64,000 nucleotides of DNA from Nesterenkonia aurantiaca (GCF_004364585.1 NZ_SOAN01000009.1:1-64000), one strand, 5' to 3'; counted from the stretch's first letter, positions 38,328 to 49,764 are shown. Notes: generated by a model not told the origin, from the sequence alone. A program made the numbers and translations.

Positions 38328-39167
38328 GTGAAGCCAACCACGCCGGAGGTCTCCGGTCCGCAGCCCGCCGACTCATCGGGATCGGTGCTCCCTGTGCGCA
38401 TTGGTGGAGCGCCGATCCCGATGAGTCGGCGGTTCCTGGGCTGGGAGCTCGCGATCGTGCTCGGGCTCTCGCTGGGCCGCTCCGCGGTCTACGCGGTGCT
38501 GCGGCTCATCGAACGGCTGAGCCTGGCGCCGCTGGCCGAGCAGAGCGCCACGGTGCAGTCCTCGCGATCCCGGGCGGAGTTCTTCGATCTCAGCTACCAG
38601 GTGCTGGACTCGCTGTTCGCGCTCTTCCCGGTGGTGCTGGTCTGCTATCTGTTCTTCCTGCAGGGGATGAACCCGTTCCGCCGCTTCGGGCTGGACCTGC
38701 GCCGTCCCGTGCGGGACCTCAGCCTCGGCGTCGGACTCTTTCTGATCATCGGGCTGGGCACGCTGGTGGTCTACGGGCTGGGCCGGGCGGCGGGGATCAC
38801 CACCGAGATCATCCCGGCCGACGTCGGCGAGCACTGGTGGACCACCCCGGTGCTGATCCTGGCCGCGCTGCGGCATTCGCTGCTCGAAGAGGTGATCATG
38901 ATCGCCTACCTCTTCGACCGCGCTCGCCGGATCTGGCCCCGGGCGAGCATCTGGCTGATCATCCTCGCCGCGGCGCTGCTGCGCGGGGCCTATCACCTCT
39001 ACCAGGGCTTCGGCCCGGGCATCGGCAATCTGCTGATGGGCATCATCTTCGGCTGGATCTACCACCGCTACGGCCGGGTGATGCCGCTGGTGATCGCGCA
39101 CCTGCTCCTCGATGTGGTCGCGTTCCTGGCCTTCCCGCTGGTGCTGCAGCTGTTCGCGCTCGCGTAG
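38328..39167 (+). CDS. CPBP family intramembrane glutamic endopeptidase
   Basis: A 279-residue membrane protein with seven or eight helices. The CPBP/Abi motifs are present: HSLLEEVIMIAYLF (paired Glu), LLRGAYHLYQGFGPGIGNLLMGIIFGWIYHRYG (His), and VIAHLLLDVVAF (His...Asp). These make the intramembrane active site of CAAX-type proteases. The substrate is unknown. GTG start chosen over the TTG two codons earlier because the TAGACT box lies 7 bases before it. It converges on groEL with a long perfect hairpin in between. Confidence 0.88.
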   Translation: MKPTTPEVSGPQPADSSGSVLPVRIGGAPIPMSRRFLGWELAIVLGLSLGRSAVYAVLRLIERLSLAPLAEQSATVQSSRSRAEFFDLSYQVLDSLFALFPVVLVCYLFFLQGMNPFRRFGLDLRRPVRDLSLGVGLFLIIGLGTLVVYGLGRAAGITTEIIPADVGEHWWTTPVLILAALRHSLLEEVIMIAYLFDRARRIWPRASIWLIILAAALLRGAYHLYQGFGPGIGNLLMGIIFGWIYHRYGRVMPLVIAHLLLDVVAFLAFPLVLQLFALA

Positions 39168-39174
39168 GCCGAAC

Positions 39175-39216
39175 GCAGGTGGGGCCCTGACCGCGAACGG
39201 TCAGGGCCCCACCTGC
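39175..39216. terminator. 18-bp perfect hairpin between the CPBP and groEL genes
   Basis: Perfect 18-base arms (GCAGGTGGGGCCCTGACC and complement) around the loop GCGAAC, 8 bases after the CPBP stop and 21 bases beyond the end of groEL. Lies between convergent genes, no T-run. Confidence 0.7.
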
Positions 39217-39236
39217 GAGGGAAGAGTCAGATGCGA

Positions 39237-40835
<1,599 letters not shown>

Positions 40836-40905
40836 TTAGTGCTCCTTTGAGAGTGTGAGAATCGGATCGTGATCAGGTCTGTGAAGAACCTTCAGCGGTC
40901 CGTTC

Positions 40906-41202
40906 TTACTTCTCGATGATGGCCAGGACGTCGCGAGCGTTGAGCACGAGGTACTCCTCGCCGCTGACCTTGACCTCGGTGCCGCCGAACTTGGAGTAGA
41001 TGACGACGTCGCCCTCGGAGACGTCAACCGGGATGCGCTTGCCCTTTTCGTCGAAGCGACCTGGGCCCACCGCGATGACCTTGCCCTCCTGGGGCTTCTC
41101 CTTGGCGGTGTCGGGGATGACCAGCCCGGAAGCGGTGGTCTGCTCTGCTTCCAGGGGGCGAACAACGATGCGATCCTCGAGAGGCTTGATAGAGACTGAC
41201 AC
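40906..41202 (-). CDS. groES: 10 kDa co-chaperonin GroES
   Basis: A 98-residue co-chaperonin, the lid of the GroEL cage. [42 protein letters not shown] covers the N-terminus and mobile loop ([10 protein letters not shown]), with the C-terminal [17 protein letters not shown]. The start is GTG, with AAAGGAG nine bases upstream. First gene of groES-groEL; two CIRCE dyads lie at 41392-41418 and 41439-41465. Confidence 0.97.
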   Translation of the reverse strand: MSVSIKPLEDRIVVRPLEAEQTTASGLVIPDTAKEKPQEGKVIAVGPGRFDEKGKRIPVDVSEGDVVIYSKFGGTEVKVSGEEYLVLNARDVLAIIEK

Positions 41203-41391
41203 GTCAGTACTCTCCTTTGCGTGGTGTGGATTCGGTTTATCAGCACAGACCCGTGCAGAGCCTCCCCGGTGCTTCCGGGGTGCTCGACGAGCCGAAATCT
41301 ATCGCACGCCTTGGGAGTGGCCAACCGTCGTCGCGGTGCCGGATGGTGCCCCGTCAGGCTGATCTCCGCGGGTTGACGACCCACGGACAAG

Positions 41392-41418
41392 CTGGCACCC
41401 GAGGGTCTCGAGTGCTAG
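41392..41418. promoter_or_regulatory. Second, degenerate CIRCE operator
   Basis: CTGGCACCC, 9 bases, GAGTGCTAG. The right half matches the CIRCE consensus at 8 of 9 positions, the left at 6 of 9, with the exact 9-base spacer. It sits downstream of the first CIRCE, inside the leader of groES. Confidence 0.7.
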
Positions 41419-41425
41419 ACGAAAC

Positions 41426-41453
41426 TTTATAGACGGGCTTAGCACTCGGTCAA
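41426..41453 (-). promoter_or_regulatory. groESL promoter
   Basis: On the minus strand: -35 TTGACC (41453-41448), 16 bases, -10 TATAAA (41431-41426). The -35 box lies in the spacer of the perfect CIRCE, so HrcA binding would block RNA polymerase directly. Confidence 0.7.
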
Positions 41454-41465
41454 GCAGAGTGCTAA
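41439..41465. promoter_or_regulatory. Perfect CIRCE operator (HrcA binding site)
   Basis: TTAGCACTC, 9 bases, GAGTGCTAA: identical to the canonical CIRCE consensus on both arms. It is the binding site of the heat-shock repressor HrcA and here overlaps the groESL -35. Confidence 0.95.
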
Positions 41466-43082
<1,617 letters not shown>

Positions 43083-43095
43083 TAAAGGAGCAGCT

Positions 43096-44238
43096 TTGAG
43101 CAACGAGATCCCCATCGGCCTGGCCAAGAACGGCCGTCGGGCCTGGGCTCTGGACGATGTCGCCATCGTCCCGAATCGACGCACCCGCAGCCCCGCGGAT
43201 GTGAGTCTGGACTGGCGCATCGACGCCTACTCCTTCTCCATGCCCGTGGTCGGCGCCCCGATGGACTCGGTGATGTCCCCGGCCACCGCCATCGAGCTCG
43301 GCCGGCAGGGCGGTCTCGGGGTCCTCAACCTAGAGGGCCTCTGGACCCGCTACGAGAACCCGGAGCCGGTGCTTGCAGAGATCGCGGCGCTGGGCGCCGA
43401 GGAGGTCTCCGCGCAGAACACCCGCCGGCTGCAGCAGCTCTATGCCGAGCCGATCAAGGCCGAGCTGATCACCGCACGGCTGGCCGAGATCCGGGAGGCC
43501 GGCGTCGTCGTCTCCGGCTCGCTGACTCCCCAGCGCACCCAGGAGTTCTACAGCACCGTCATCGAGGCCGGGGTGGACATGTTCGTCATCCGCGGCACCA
43601 CCGTCTCGGCCGAGCACGTGGCGCAGAACGGTGACCCGCTGAACCTCAAGGAGTTCATCTATGAGCTCGATGTGCCGGTCATCGTCGGGGGCGCCGCGGG
43701 GTACACGCCTGCGCTGCATCTGATGCGCACCGGCGCCGCCGGTGTGCTGGTGGGCTTCGGCGGCGGCGCCGCCACCACCACCCGCCGCGCCATGGGCATC
43801 CGGGTGCCGATGGCCACCGCGATCAGCGACGTCGCCGCGGCCCGCCGGGACTACCTGGATGAGTCCGGGGGGCGCTACGTCCACGTCATCGCCGACGGCG
43901 GCATGGGCTCCTCCGGAGACCTGGTCAAGGCCCTCGCAATGGGCGCCGACGCCGTGATGCTCGGCACCACCCTCGCCCGCGCCGAAGAGGCGCCGGGGCA
44001 GGGCTGGCACTGGGGTCTCGAGGCGGTGCACCAGGACTTCCCGCGCGGCCACCGCACCCGGGTCGGGACCGTGGCGCCGCTGCAGGAGGTGCTCTGGGGG
44101 CCCGCGCATCACACCGACGGCTCCTCAAACCTGATGGGCGGCCTGCGCCACGCGATGGCCTCCACCGGCTACGTGGACCTGAAGTCCTTCCAACGCGTGG
44201 ACGCGATCGTCTCCCCGATGGGCCAGCAGACCCGCTGA
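43096..44238 (+). CDS. guaB3: GuaB3 family IMP dehydrogenase-related protein
   Basis: A 380-residue GuaB3, the third IMPDH-like family found mostly in actinobacteria. It lacks CBS domains. AWALDDVAIVPNRRTRSPADVSLDWRIDAYSFSMPVVGAPMDSVMSPATAIELGRQGGLGVLNLEG is typical, and RGTTVSAEHVAQNGDPLNLKEFI stands where IMPDH has its active-site loop. Enzyme activity differs from GuaB: reported GuaB3 proteins resemble GMP reductase or have IMPDH-like function, unresolved here. TTG start with AAAGGAG 6 bases upstream, 13 bases after guaB, so the two are one operon ending in a strong terminator. Confidence 0.92.
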   Translation: MSNEIPIGLAKNGRRAWALDDVAIVPNRRTRSPADVSLDWRIDAYSFSMPVVGAPMDSVMSPATAIELGRQGGLGVLNLEGLWTRYENPEPVLAEIAALGAEEVSAQNTRRLQQLYAEPIKAELITARLAEIREAGVVVSGSLTPQRTQEFYSTVIEAGVDMFVIRGTTVSAEHVAQNGDPLNLKEFIYELDVPVIVGGAAGYTPALHLMRTGAAGVLVGFGGGAATTTRRAMGIRVPMATAISDVAAARRDYLDESGGRYVHVIADGGMGSSGDLVKALAMGADAVMLGTTLARAEEAPGQGWHWGLEAVHQDFPRGHRTRVGTVAPLQEVLWGPAHHTDGSSNLMGGLRHAMASTGYVDLKSFQRVDAIVSPMGQQTR

Positions 44239-44254
44239 GCCTGTCTCTCGGCAG

Positions 44255-44323
44255 AAAATCGTAGGGCTGTGGTGATGTTGTAGGGCTTGAGCTCTACGAC
44301 ATCCCACAGCCCTACGATTTTTT
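44255..44323. terminator. Long bidirectional terminator after guaB3
   Basis: A stem of about 28 bases (AAAATCGTAGGGCTGTGG plus GATGTYGTAG) with one bulge and one G-T mismatch, loop about 10 bases, then TTTTTT on the right and AAAA on the left. It therefore has U-tracts for both guaB3 (plus) and the nuclease gene (minus). Confidence 0.9.
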
Positions 44324-44343
44324 CACGTCGGGGGCGGGTCGGC

Positions 44344-47300
44344 TCAGCAGCTGCCGGACTCCTCCCAGGGGCCATAGCGGCCTCCGGGCTCCTGGTTCCG
44401 GGTGTGCCACTTCGCGGTGTAGCTGACCCCGTCGTGGACGATGGTCTCGCCGCCGTCGAACTGTGAGCTCGGCGCCCACTGCGCCCACGTCTCACCGGAG
44501 CAGTCCGTGGGCGCACCGACCTGGGACCAGGCGCTCCACGGGGAGGCCCCGGGCTCCTGGTTCTGCGTGTACCAGAGCGCCCGGTAGACGCCGCCCTCAT
44601 GGCTCACGGTGTCACCGTTGGTGTAGACCGCGCCGGAGCTCCAGGCTTCGTGCTCCGGAGTCTCCTCCTCGTCCCCGTCACCGGGAGCCTCGGAACCTGA
44701 GAGGATCAGGTCAGCGAGGATCGGATCGTGGTCTGAGGAGCGCCACTGGTCCGGGGAGTAGAGCAGAGTCCCCACGGAGTTGTAGCGGCTGTACTCCAGT
44801 GCCAGCGGTTCCACGGAGTTGATGTTCCAGATCTCGGTCTGCACGACATCGGCTGCGGCGGCCTCCGAGGCGAAGAGGTGATCCAGGGATCCCACCGCAC
44901 CGTCGAACATGTAGCTGTACCCACCGGTCTGGGCCGAGAGGTTTGCGTAGCCGGCCTCAGCGATGACCTGCAGCGGGTCCTCCATCTCGTAGGAGTTGAA
45001 GTCGCCCATGAGGAAGGTCTTCCCGGTCGCGGCCTCCTCCTCGAGCGCATCGGCGAAGGCCACCAGCGCCTGCGCCTGCCGGACCCGGTCCCCGTTGAAG
45101 GAGCCCTGCCCGGTGGTGTCGGCGTTGTCGCCGCTGCCGCTGCCACCCTTGGACTTGAAGTGGTTCACGATCGCGAGGAAGCTCTCCTGGCTGTCCTCGG
45201 CTCCGTCTCCGAGGGCGGTGAACTCCTGGGCCAGCGGCTCCCGTGCGTTGGAGAAGATCTCCTCGAGGTCCAATCCGGCGAAGGCCTCCTGATCAAGGTC
45301 CTCGATCCCGTCCTCGAAGAGGATCCGTGAATCTCCCTCGGGCGCCACGCGATCGGTGCGGTAGATGAACCCGTTGCGGATCACATCCTCGTCAGCGGGC
45401 ACCTCCTCGGGGGATTCGACGTAGTCCCAGGTCCCCGCGGTGCCCTCGGCGCTGTTGAGCGCCTCGACCAGAGCGGCCAGAGCACGGTCACGGTCACCGT
45501 CTTCCACGAAGTAGCGGCTGTTCTCGATCTCCTGGAGGGCGACGACGTCGGCATCGAGCCCGCTGATCGCGGTCACGATCTTGTCCTCCTGACGCTCGAA
45601 GCTGGCCTGGCTGTAGGCTCCGCGGGCGTCGCAAAAGTCATTCGTGGTCGGGTTGCCATCGATATCGGTGTAGAACGCGCATCCGGGCTCATCCTCGCCC
45701 AGCGAGATGAAGTAGTTGAGCACGTTGAACCCGGCGATGCGCAGATCGCCCGCGCGCTCGGCGGGGGACTCGTTGCCCTCGCGGGTGTTCTCGAACTGCG
45801 CCGGCTGGATCTGCTCGGCCGTTTCGGGGGTGAGCTTGCCCAGCGGCTGGAGCCGCCATTCCTCGAACCGGTAGTCCATGATCACATCGGTCTGCCAGAG
45901 CACCTCGGCGCCGATCCGGATCGGATCCTCGATGCTCAGATAGGGCAGCGGCTTGTCCCGATCATCGCTCCAGCCCTGCCAAGAGGTCGACGCCGCGTCG
46001 TCCAGATAGATCACCCGCTCGGCGTTCTGCGCCGCCAGCGCCTCGGCCTCAGCGCCCGGGCGGAAGGCTGAGGTGGGATTGATCAGCGGCTCCTCGCCCA
46101 GGACGATGCCGATCTCGCCGTACTGGTTCAGCGTGTAGTGGTCGGTGACCGTGTAGCTGCCCTGCGGGTCCAGCAGCATGCCCAGCAGCGATTCGCGCTG
46201 CCGGGCATCCTCCGGAACCTCGAGAGAGGCCGGCTTGACCGCTTCGAAGGGTTCGTCCTCGATCAGCGCCAGCTCGTGGTGCGGGGTCTGGGTGGATCCC
46301 GGGTACAGCGCGATCTGTGGATTCTCGAAGTAGACGGTGGCGTCCCCGGTGATCTCCACGAAGTCCCCGATCTGCACGAGTTCCTGGGAGATCGCGGCGG
46401 GGGAGTAGACGAAGATCGCGTCCGAGGTCTCATGGCTGCTCAGATCAACATCGCCGCCGGAGCCTGCCGTCTGCAGGTAGAAGCCGTTGAAGCTCTGCTC
46501 GGCGGGGTAGACCGCGGTCACCACGCCCCGGGTGGTCACCGGGCGGTCCTCGCCATCGGAGTCCAGCGCGGCGTTGATCTCGGCGATCTCCAGCTCGCTG
46601 GGCTCGGTCGGAGTCGCCGGGTCAGTCGGCTCGGGTTCAGTCGGCTCCGGGTCTGCTGGGTCTGTCGGCTCGGGTTCAGCCGGGTCCGGGTCAGCCGGGT
46701 CCGTCGCGCCGAGGGTCTCGCCGGCGGCGTTGGTCGGGGAGGGCTCGCCGCGAGTGAAGTCCGCGGAGTTGTCATCGGTGTCCACACCCTCGGTCCGGCC
46801 GATCGAGGTGGTGTTCGTCGCGGCGGTGGCCGGTGCCTTCTCGAACGTGTTGGTCGTGCCGAAGCCCAGCAGGTCCGCCACCTGGTCATGCTTCAGCACT
46901 GAATCCAGCGGCAGCTCCTCCAGCGTCTCGGATGTGGTGGCCAGGATGAACGTGCCTCCCGCCGCAGCGCCGATGGCCACCCCGGTCTGGGCATCCGGGG
47001 TGGGCAGGGCTGCGCCGTCGCCGTTGTTCCCGCCGCCCTGGATCAGATAGTGCCCCCCGGGTTCGATCTCGCCGTCGAGCTCGACGGTGGAGCTCGGGGC
47101 GCCCGTGGACGTCCGGGCGCGGTACTGCAGCGACCACTCGCTGAGGTCCACGGCGGTCTCACAGGTGTTCAGCAGCTCCACGAACCGGTGGGAGAGGGCG
47201 GCGGATCCGCTCCCACCGTTCGGGAAGGCCTCATTGATCACGACGCAGTCGGTCCCCGCAGGACTGCCCTCCTCGGGGGCAGCGGAGTCGGTGGAGCCGA

Positions 47301-47406
47301 AGGCGGGGGCGGGGGCCAGCAGGGCCGCGCTGAGCCCCAGGGCGGCGAGTGCCCGCGGCAGCGGACGTCCTCGCCCTGGTGGGGCGCTCTGGTGGGGGAT
47401 GCTCAT
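44344..47406 (-). CDS. Secreted ExeM/NucH-type nuclease with LTD and two carbohydrate-binding modules
   Basis: A 1020-residue extracellular enzyme. Sec signal peptide in residues 1-37 (basic PLPRALAALGLSAALLAPAPA). Then a lamin-tail domain (VVINEAFPNGG...HRFVELLN) at about 50-190, a linker of DP/EP/TDP repeats at about 230-275, an OB-fold-like ExeM region with GVVTAVYPAEQSFNGFYLQT, and an endonuclease/exonuclease/phosphatase catalytic domain (about 545-865) with IAGFNVLNYF, VVALQEIENS, VNHFKSKGG, MGDFNSYEMEDP and the closing SSDHDPILADL. Two C-terminal CBM5/12-like modules (WSSGAVYTNGDTVSHEG... and WAQWAPSSQFDGGETIVHDG...) should bind chitin or similar. It likely degrades extracellular DNA for nutrients. 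It is strongly acidic. Start ATG at 47406 gives a clean signal peptide; ATG at 47427 is an alternative. Confidence 0.9.
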   Translation of the reverse strand: MSIPHQSAPPGRGRPLPRALAALGLSAALLAPAPAFGSTDSAAPEEGSPAGTDCVVINEAFPNGGSGSAALSHRFVELLNTCETAVDLSEWSLQYRARTSTGAPSSTVELDGEIEPGGHYLIQGGGNNGDGAALPTPDAQTGVAIGAAAGGTFILATTSETLEELPLDSVLKHDQVADLLGFGTTNTFEKAPATAATNTTSIGRTEGVDTDDNSADFTRGEPSPTNAAGETLGATDPADPDPAEPEPTDPADPEPTEPEPTDPATPTEPSELEIAEINAALDSDGEDRPVTTRGVVTAVYPAEQSFNGFYLQTAGSGGDVDLSSHETSDAIFVYSPAAISQELVQIGDFVEITGDATVYFENPQIALYPGSTQTPHHELALIEDEPFEAVKPASLEVPEDARQRESLLGMLLDPQGSYTVTDHYTLNQYGEIGIVLGEEPLINPTSAFRPGAEAEALAAQNAERVIYLDDAASTSWQGWSDDRDKPLPYLSIEDPIRIGAEVLWQTDVIMDYRFEEWRLQPLGKLTPETAEQIQPAQFENTREGNESPAERAGDLRIAGFNVLNYFISLGEDEPGCAFYTDIDGNPTTNDFCDARGAYSQASFERQEDKIVTAISGLDADVVALQEIENSRYFVEDGDRDRALAALVEALNSAEGTAGTWDYVESPEEVPADEDVIRNGFIYRTDRVAPEGDSRILFEDGIEDLDQEAFAGLDLEEIFSNAREPLAQEFTALGDGAEDSQESFLAIVNHFKSKGGSGSGDNADTTGQGSFNGDRVRQAQALVAFADALEEEAATGKTFLMGDFNSYEMEDPLQVIAEAGYANLSAQTGGYSYMFDGAVGSLDHLFASEAAAADVVQTEIWNINSVEPLALEYSRYNSVGTLLYSPDQWRSSDHDPILADLILSGSEAPGDGDEEETPEHEAWSSGAVYTNGDTVSHEGGVYRALWYTQNQEPGASPWSAWSQVGAPTDCSGETWAQWAPSSQFDGGETIVHDGVSYTAKWHTRNQEPGGRYGPWEESGSC

Positions 47407-47642
47407 CAAGGTGGAGTCTTCTTCCATTCGAGGTGATCGTCTCGTGCGCTCACCGATGGTCACGTCAGTGTTGTCACCGTGGACCAGGCTGCCGCGCAGA
47501 GCGCGCCGCAGACCCAGCCCACCATCGAATCCAAGCAGGGTCATGTGAACGGCGTGCTACAGATGAGGAAACCCGGCGCCCCATGTGACCTGCGAGGATG
47601 ACGGCGCAGCATGGGTCGGGAGGACGATGATGGTGCGCCACG

Positions 47643-47660
47643 TATACCCCCGGGGGTATA
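47643..47660. promoter_or_regulatory. CsoR/CstR-type operator palindrome
   Basis: Perfect 18-base palindrome TATACCCCC-GGGGGTATA. The right half overlaps a good -10, TATAGT (47657-47662), so a bound repressor would block the promoter. C/G-rich centre with TAT flanks is the pattern bound by CsoR/RcnR/CstR-family (DUF156) repressors of copper and sulfide stress. Confidence 0.65.
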
Positions 47661-47695
47661 GTGGGGATATCGTTCAACCGAGCAGAGGAGCCACC

Positions 47696-47857
47696 ATGTG
47701 TCGAGCCGTGACCTGCAAGACCTGTCACAAGACCACCTGGGCCGGATGCGGCCAGCATGTCGATCAGGTGATGCGCGGGGTCAGTCCCGCCCAGCGCTGC
47801 CCAGGCCATGAGTCCACGCGCCCCGACGGATTCTTCAGCAGGCTCTTCAGCCGCTGA
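47696..47857 (+). CDS. 53-residue Cys-rich protein behind a CsoR-like operator
   Basis: A very small protein with five cysteines, starting MCRAVTCKTCHKTTWAGCGQ. The spacing C-x4-C-x2-C-x7-C, plus HVDQVMRGV and a later QRCPGH, suggests a zinc- or copper-binding knuckle. The tail FFSRLFSR is hydrophobic and basic and might touch a membrane. GAGGAG lies 5 bases before the ATG. Upstream is the 18-base TATACCCCC/GGGGGTATA palindrome overlapping a TATAGT -10. I do not know a studied member; similar short proteins occur in actinobacterial genomes as hypotheticals. A role in copper, persulfide or other thiol-reactive stress is inference from the operator alone. Confidence 0.72.
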   Translation: MCRAVTCKTCHKTTWAGCGQHVDQVMRGVSPAQRCPGHESTRPDGFFSRLFSR

Positions 47858-47882
47858 GGGTCGCCTGGGGGCTGGCCCTCAG
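47854..47882. terminator. Short hairpin between convergent genes
   Basis: CTGAGGG and CCCTCAG arms, 15-base loop, starting within the last codon of the Cys-rich gene. Weak, no T-run. Confidence 0.4.
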
Positions 47883-47898
47883 GTCAGCCAGGCAGCGG

Positions 47899-48414
47899 TC
47901 ACTGCTCTGGCCAGTCCGAGGCTTCCATGATCACCTGAGATGTTTGGGACTCGGCGTCCCGGGCGATCTCCGCGCAGTCCTCGCCCTCGGGGCAGGCGTA
48001 GGACCAGGAGACCAGGCCTCGCGCGGCCGCACCGAGATCCGAGGGGTAGGACCCCGGAACGTACTCGGGGAGGCCCGCGGTCTGATTGCGGATCCAGTAG
48101 CTGTAATCGGCCATCAGCGGCAGAGCCTCGGCGAAGAGGTCGTGGCACCGGGGTTCCGCGGCCACGCAGTCGGCCTGGAGGTACTCGCGGTGCCACGCTT
48201 CGAGGTCGTCCAGGTGGAGATCCCTGGCCTGGGCCAACCAGGCATCGCCGGGCACCTCGGCCGCTGAATCTTCTCCGGGCCCCGGCGTCGCCGTGGCTGT
48301 GGCCTGGGCGGCCGGCTGCTCGCTGGGCGCCGCCGACTCCTCGGAGCCCCCGGCGCAGCTGACCAGGCCCAGGATCGCGAGGAAGCCGATCCCGGCAGCA
48401 GCTGGTTTGTGCAT
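47899..48414 (-). CDS. Putative secreted lipoprotein of unknown function
   Basis: A 171-residue predicted lipoprotein. The N-terminus MHKPAAAGIGFLAILGLVSCAGG is a lipoprotein signal peptide with the lipobox LVSC; Cys21 would be lipidated. A Ser/Ala/Thr/Pro-rich spacer (about 25-55) precedes a globular part with a Cys pair (DCVAAEPRCHDLF) and a second pair in YACPEGEDCAEIARDAE, likely disulfides. LADYSYW-type aromatic residues resemble no family I can name. GGAGGGG lies just before ATG. Exported, so exposed outside the membrane. Confidence 0.75.
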   Translation of the reverse strand: MHKPAAAGIGFLAILGLVSCAGGSEESAAPSEQPAAQATATATPGPGEDSAAEVPGDAWLAQARDLHLDDLEAWHREYLQADCVAAEPRCHDLFAEALPLMADYSYWIRNQTAGLPEYVPGSYPSDLGAAARGLVSWSYACPEGEDCAEIARDAESQTSQVIMEASDWPEQ

Positions 48415-48556
48415 GACCCCTCCAGGGGTGAGTGATGTGTGTCGGCGGATGCCGCAGGGCGCGCGTGCCAACGTTACCCCGGGTCCCAGATGCACAGTGC
48501 CGCCGGACACGAAGAAGCCCGCCGGTCTGGTGTCCAGACTGACGGGCTTCACTCGG

Positions 48557-48641
48557 CGGAGGATGGGGGATTTGAACCCCCGAGGGCGTGAACCCAACAC
48601 GCGTTCCAAGCGTGCGCCATAGGCCGCTAGGCGAATCCTCC
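48557..48641 (-). tRNA. tRNA-Ser (GGA)
   Basis: An 85-base serine tRNA. Acceptor stem GGAGGAT pairs with ATCCTCC, discriminator base G, T-loop TTCAAAT closed by GGGGG/CCCCC, long variable arm, and anticodon loop TTGGAAC with anticodon GGA (plus-strand 48605-48607), reading UCC and UCU. CCA is not encoded. It lies 67 bases upstream of the gluQ promoter region, on the other strand. Confidence 0.95.
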
Positions 48642-48781
48642 TGGCTGCTTCCGCTGGCCTGCCTGATCGGCACGGCCCTCGAGAGCAGACTTCATACTAG
48701 CGGAGAACCGACGCATAATGCACATCGGGCCCCCGTAGGATGGATCACTGCCGCGATCTGACCTGAGGAAAGGGGACATCG

Positions 48782-49714
48782 ATGCCCGCTGGACGCTATG
48801 CACCCAGCCCCTCGGGGGAGCTGCATCTGGGCAATCTGCGCACCGGGATGCTCGCCTGGCTCTTCGCCCGCTCCACGGGGCGGGCCTTCCTGCTGCGCTT
48901 CGAGGACCTCGACACCGCCCGCACCGTCCCCGGGTCGGCGGAACAGCAGCTCCAGGACCTCCACGCCATGGGACTGACCTTCGACGTGCAGGACGGCGCC
49001 GAGATGATCTGGCAGTCCGAGCGGACGGATCGCTATGCCGCAGCCATCGCGCAGCTGGAGCAAGCGGGTCTGACCTATGAGTGCTTCTGCTCGCGCCGCG
49101 AGATCCGGGAGGCCGCGCGGGCCCCGCATGGGCCGACCGGCGCCTACCCGGGGACCTGTCGCGATCTAGACACCGCAGAGCGGGCACGACGGCGAGCGCA
49201 GCGCCCCGCGGCGGTGCGGCTGCGCACTCCGCGCACCGAGACCGGGGCGGCGCAACGATTCGCCGTCGAAGACGTGCTGCTGGGCAGGCTCAGCACCGAG
49301 GTCGACGACTTCGTGATCCAGCGCAACGACGGCGCCGCCGCCTACAACCTCGCCGTGGTGGTCGATGATCAGCTCACCGGTGTGGACCAGGTGGTGCGCG
49401 GCGACGATCTGGCCTCCTCGACACCGAGCCAGGCCTATCTGCGCGGACTGCTCTACGGCACGGAGGCGGCCGCGAAGGTCCAGTACGCGCATGTCCCGCT
49501 GGTGCTCAACATCGAGGGTGAGCGCCTGGCGAAGCGGGACGGTGCCGTGACCCGGGCAGCCCTGGAGGAGCAGGGGATCGAGGCCGAGGCCCTGCGGGAC
49601 CTGCTGCTGGTCTCGCTGGGTCTCCCGGCCGGCCCGCTGGGCCAGGCGCTGGGGTCCTTCGACCCTGAGGCGCTGCCCAGCGAGCCCTGGGTGTTTCAGC
49701 CGCCGAGCGGCTGA
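48782..49714 (+). CDS. gluQ: Glutamyl-Q tRNA(Asp) synthetase
   Basis: A 310-residue class I aminoacyl-tRNA-synthetase-like enzyme that attaches glutamate to queuosine in tRNA(Asp). It is a GluRS catalytic core without the anticodon-binding domain. Motifs: GRYAPSPSGELHLGNLRTGMLAWLFAR (HIGH-like HLGN), LRFEDLDTART, zinc ligands YECFCSRREI ... GAYPGTCR (Cys, Cys, Tyr, Cys), and the KMSKS-like LAKRDGAVT. GAGGAAAGGGG precedes ATG. It needs queuosine to act; no queuosine genes are in the window. Confidence 0.93.
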   Translation: MPAGRYAPSPSGELHLGNLRTGMLAWLFARSTGRAFLLRFEDLDTARTVPGSAEQQLQDLHAMGLTFDVQDGAEMIWQSERTDRYAAAIAQLEQAGLTYECFCSRREIREAARAPHGPTGAYPGTCRDLDTAERARRRAQRPAAVRLRTPRTETGAAQRFAVEDVLLGRLSTEVDDFVIQRNDGAAAYNLAVVVDDQLTGVDQVVRGDDLASSTPSQAYLRGLLYGTEAAAKVQYAHVPLVLNIEGERLAKRDGAVTRAALEEQGIEAEALRDLLLVSLGLPAGPLGQALGSFDPEALPSEPWVFQPPSG

Positions 49715-49720
49715 GCCGCA

Positions 49721-49738
49721 CCGGGCCTCAGCGCCCGG
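49721..49738. terminator. Small hairpin between gluQ and the oxidoreductase gene
   Basis: CCGGGC and GCCCGG arms, 6-base loop, just past the gluQ stop and before the convergent gene end. No T-run; marginal. Confidence 0.3.
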
Positions 49739-49764
49739 CGCAGCGCGTGGCTGCACTCAGGGGC

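Noticed and set aside
46138-46902. Plus-strand frame over the nuclease gene
   Set aside because: It is antisense to the DP/EP-repeat linker, which produces repetitive Arg/Val translation.
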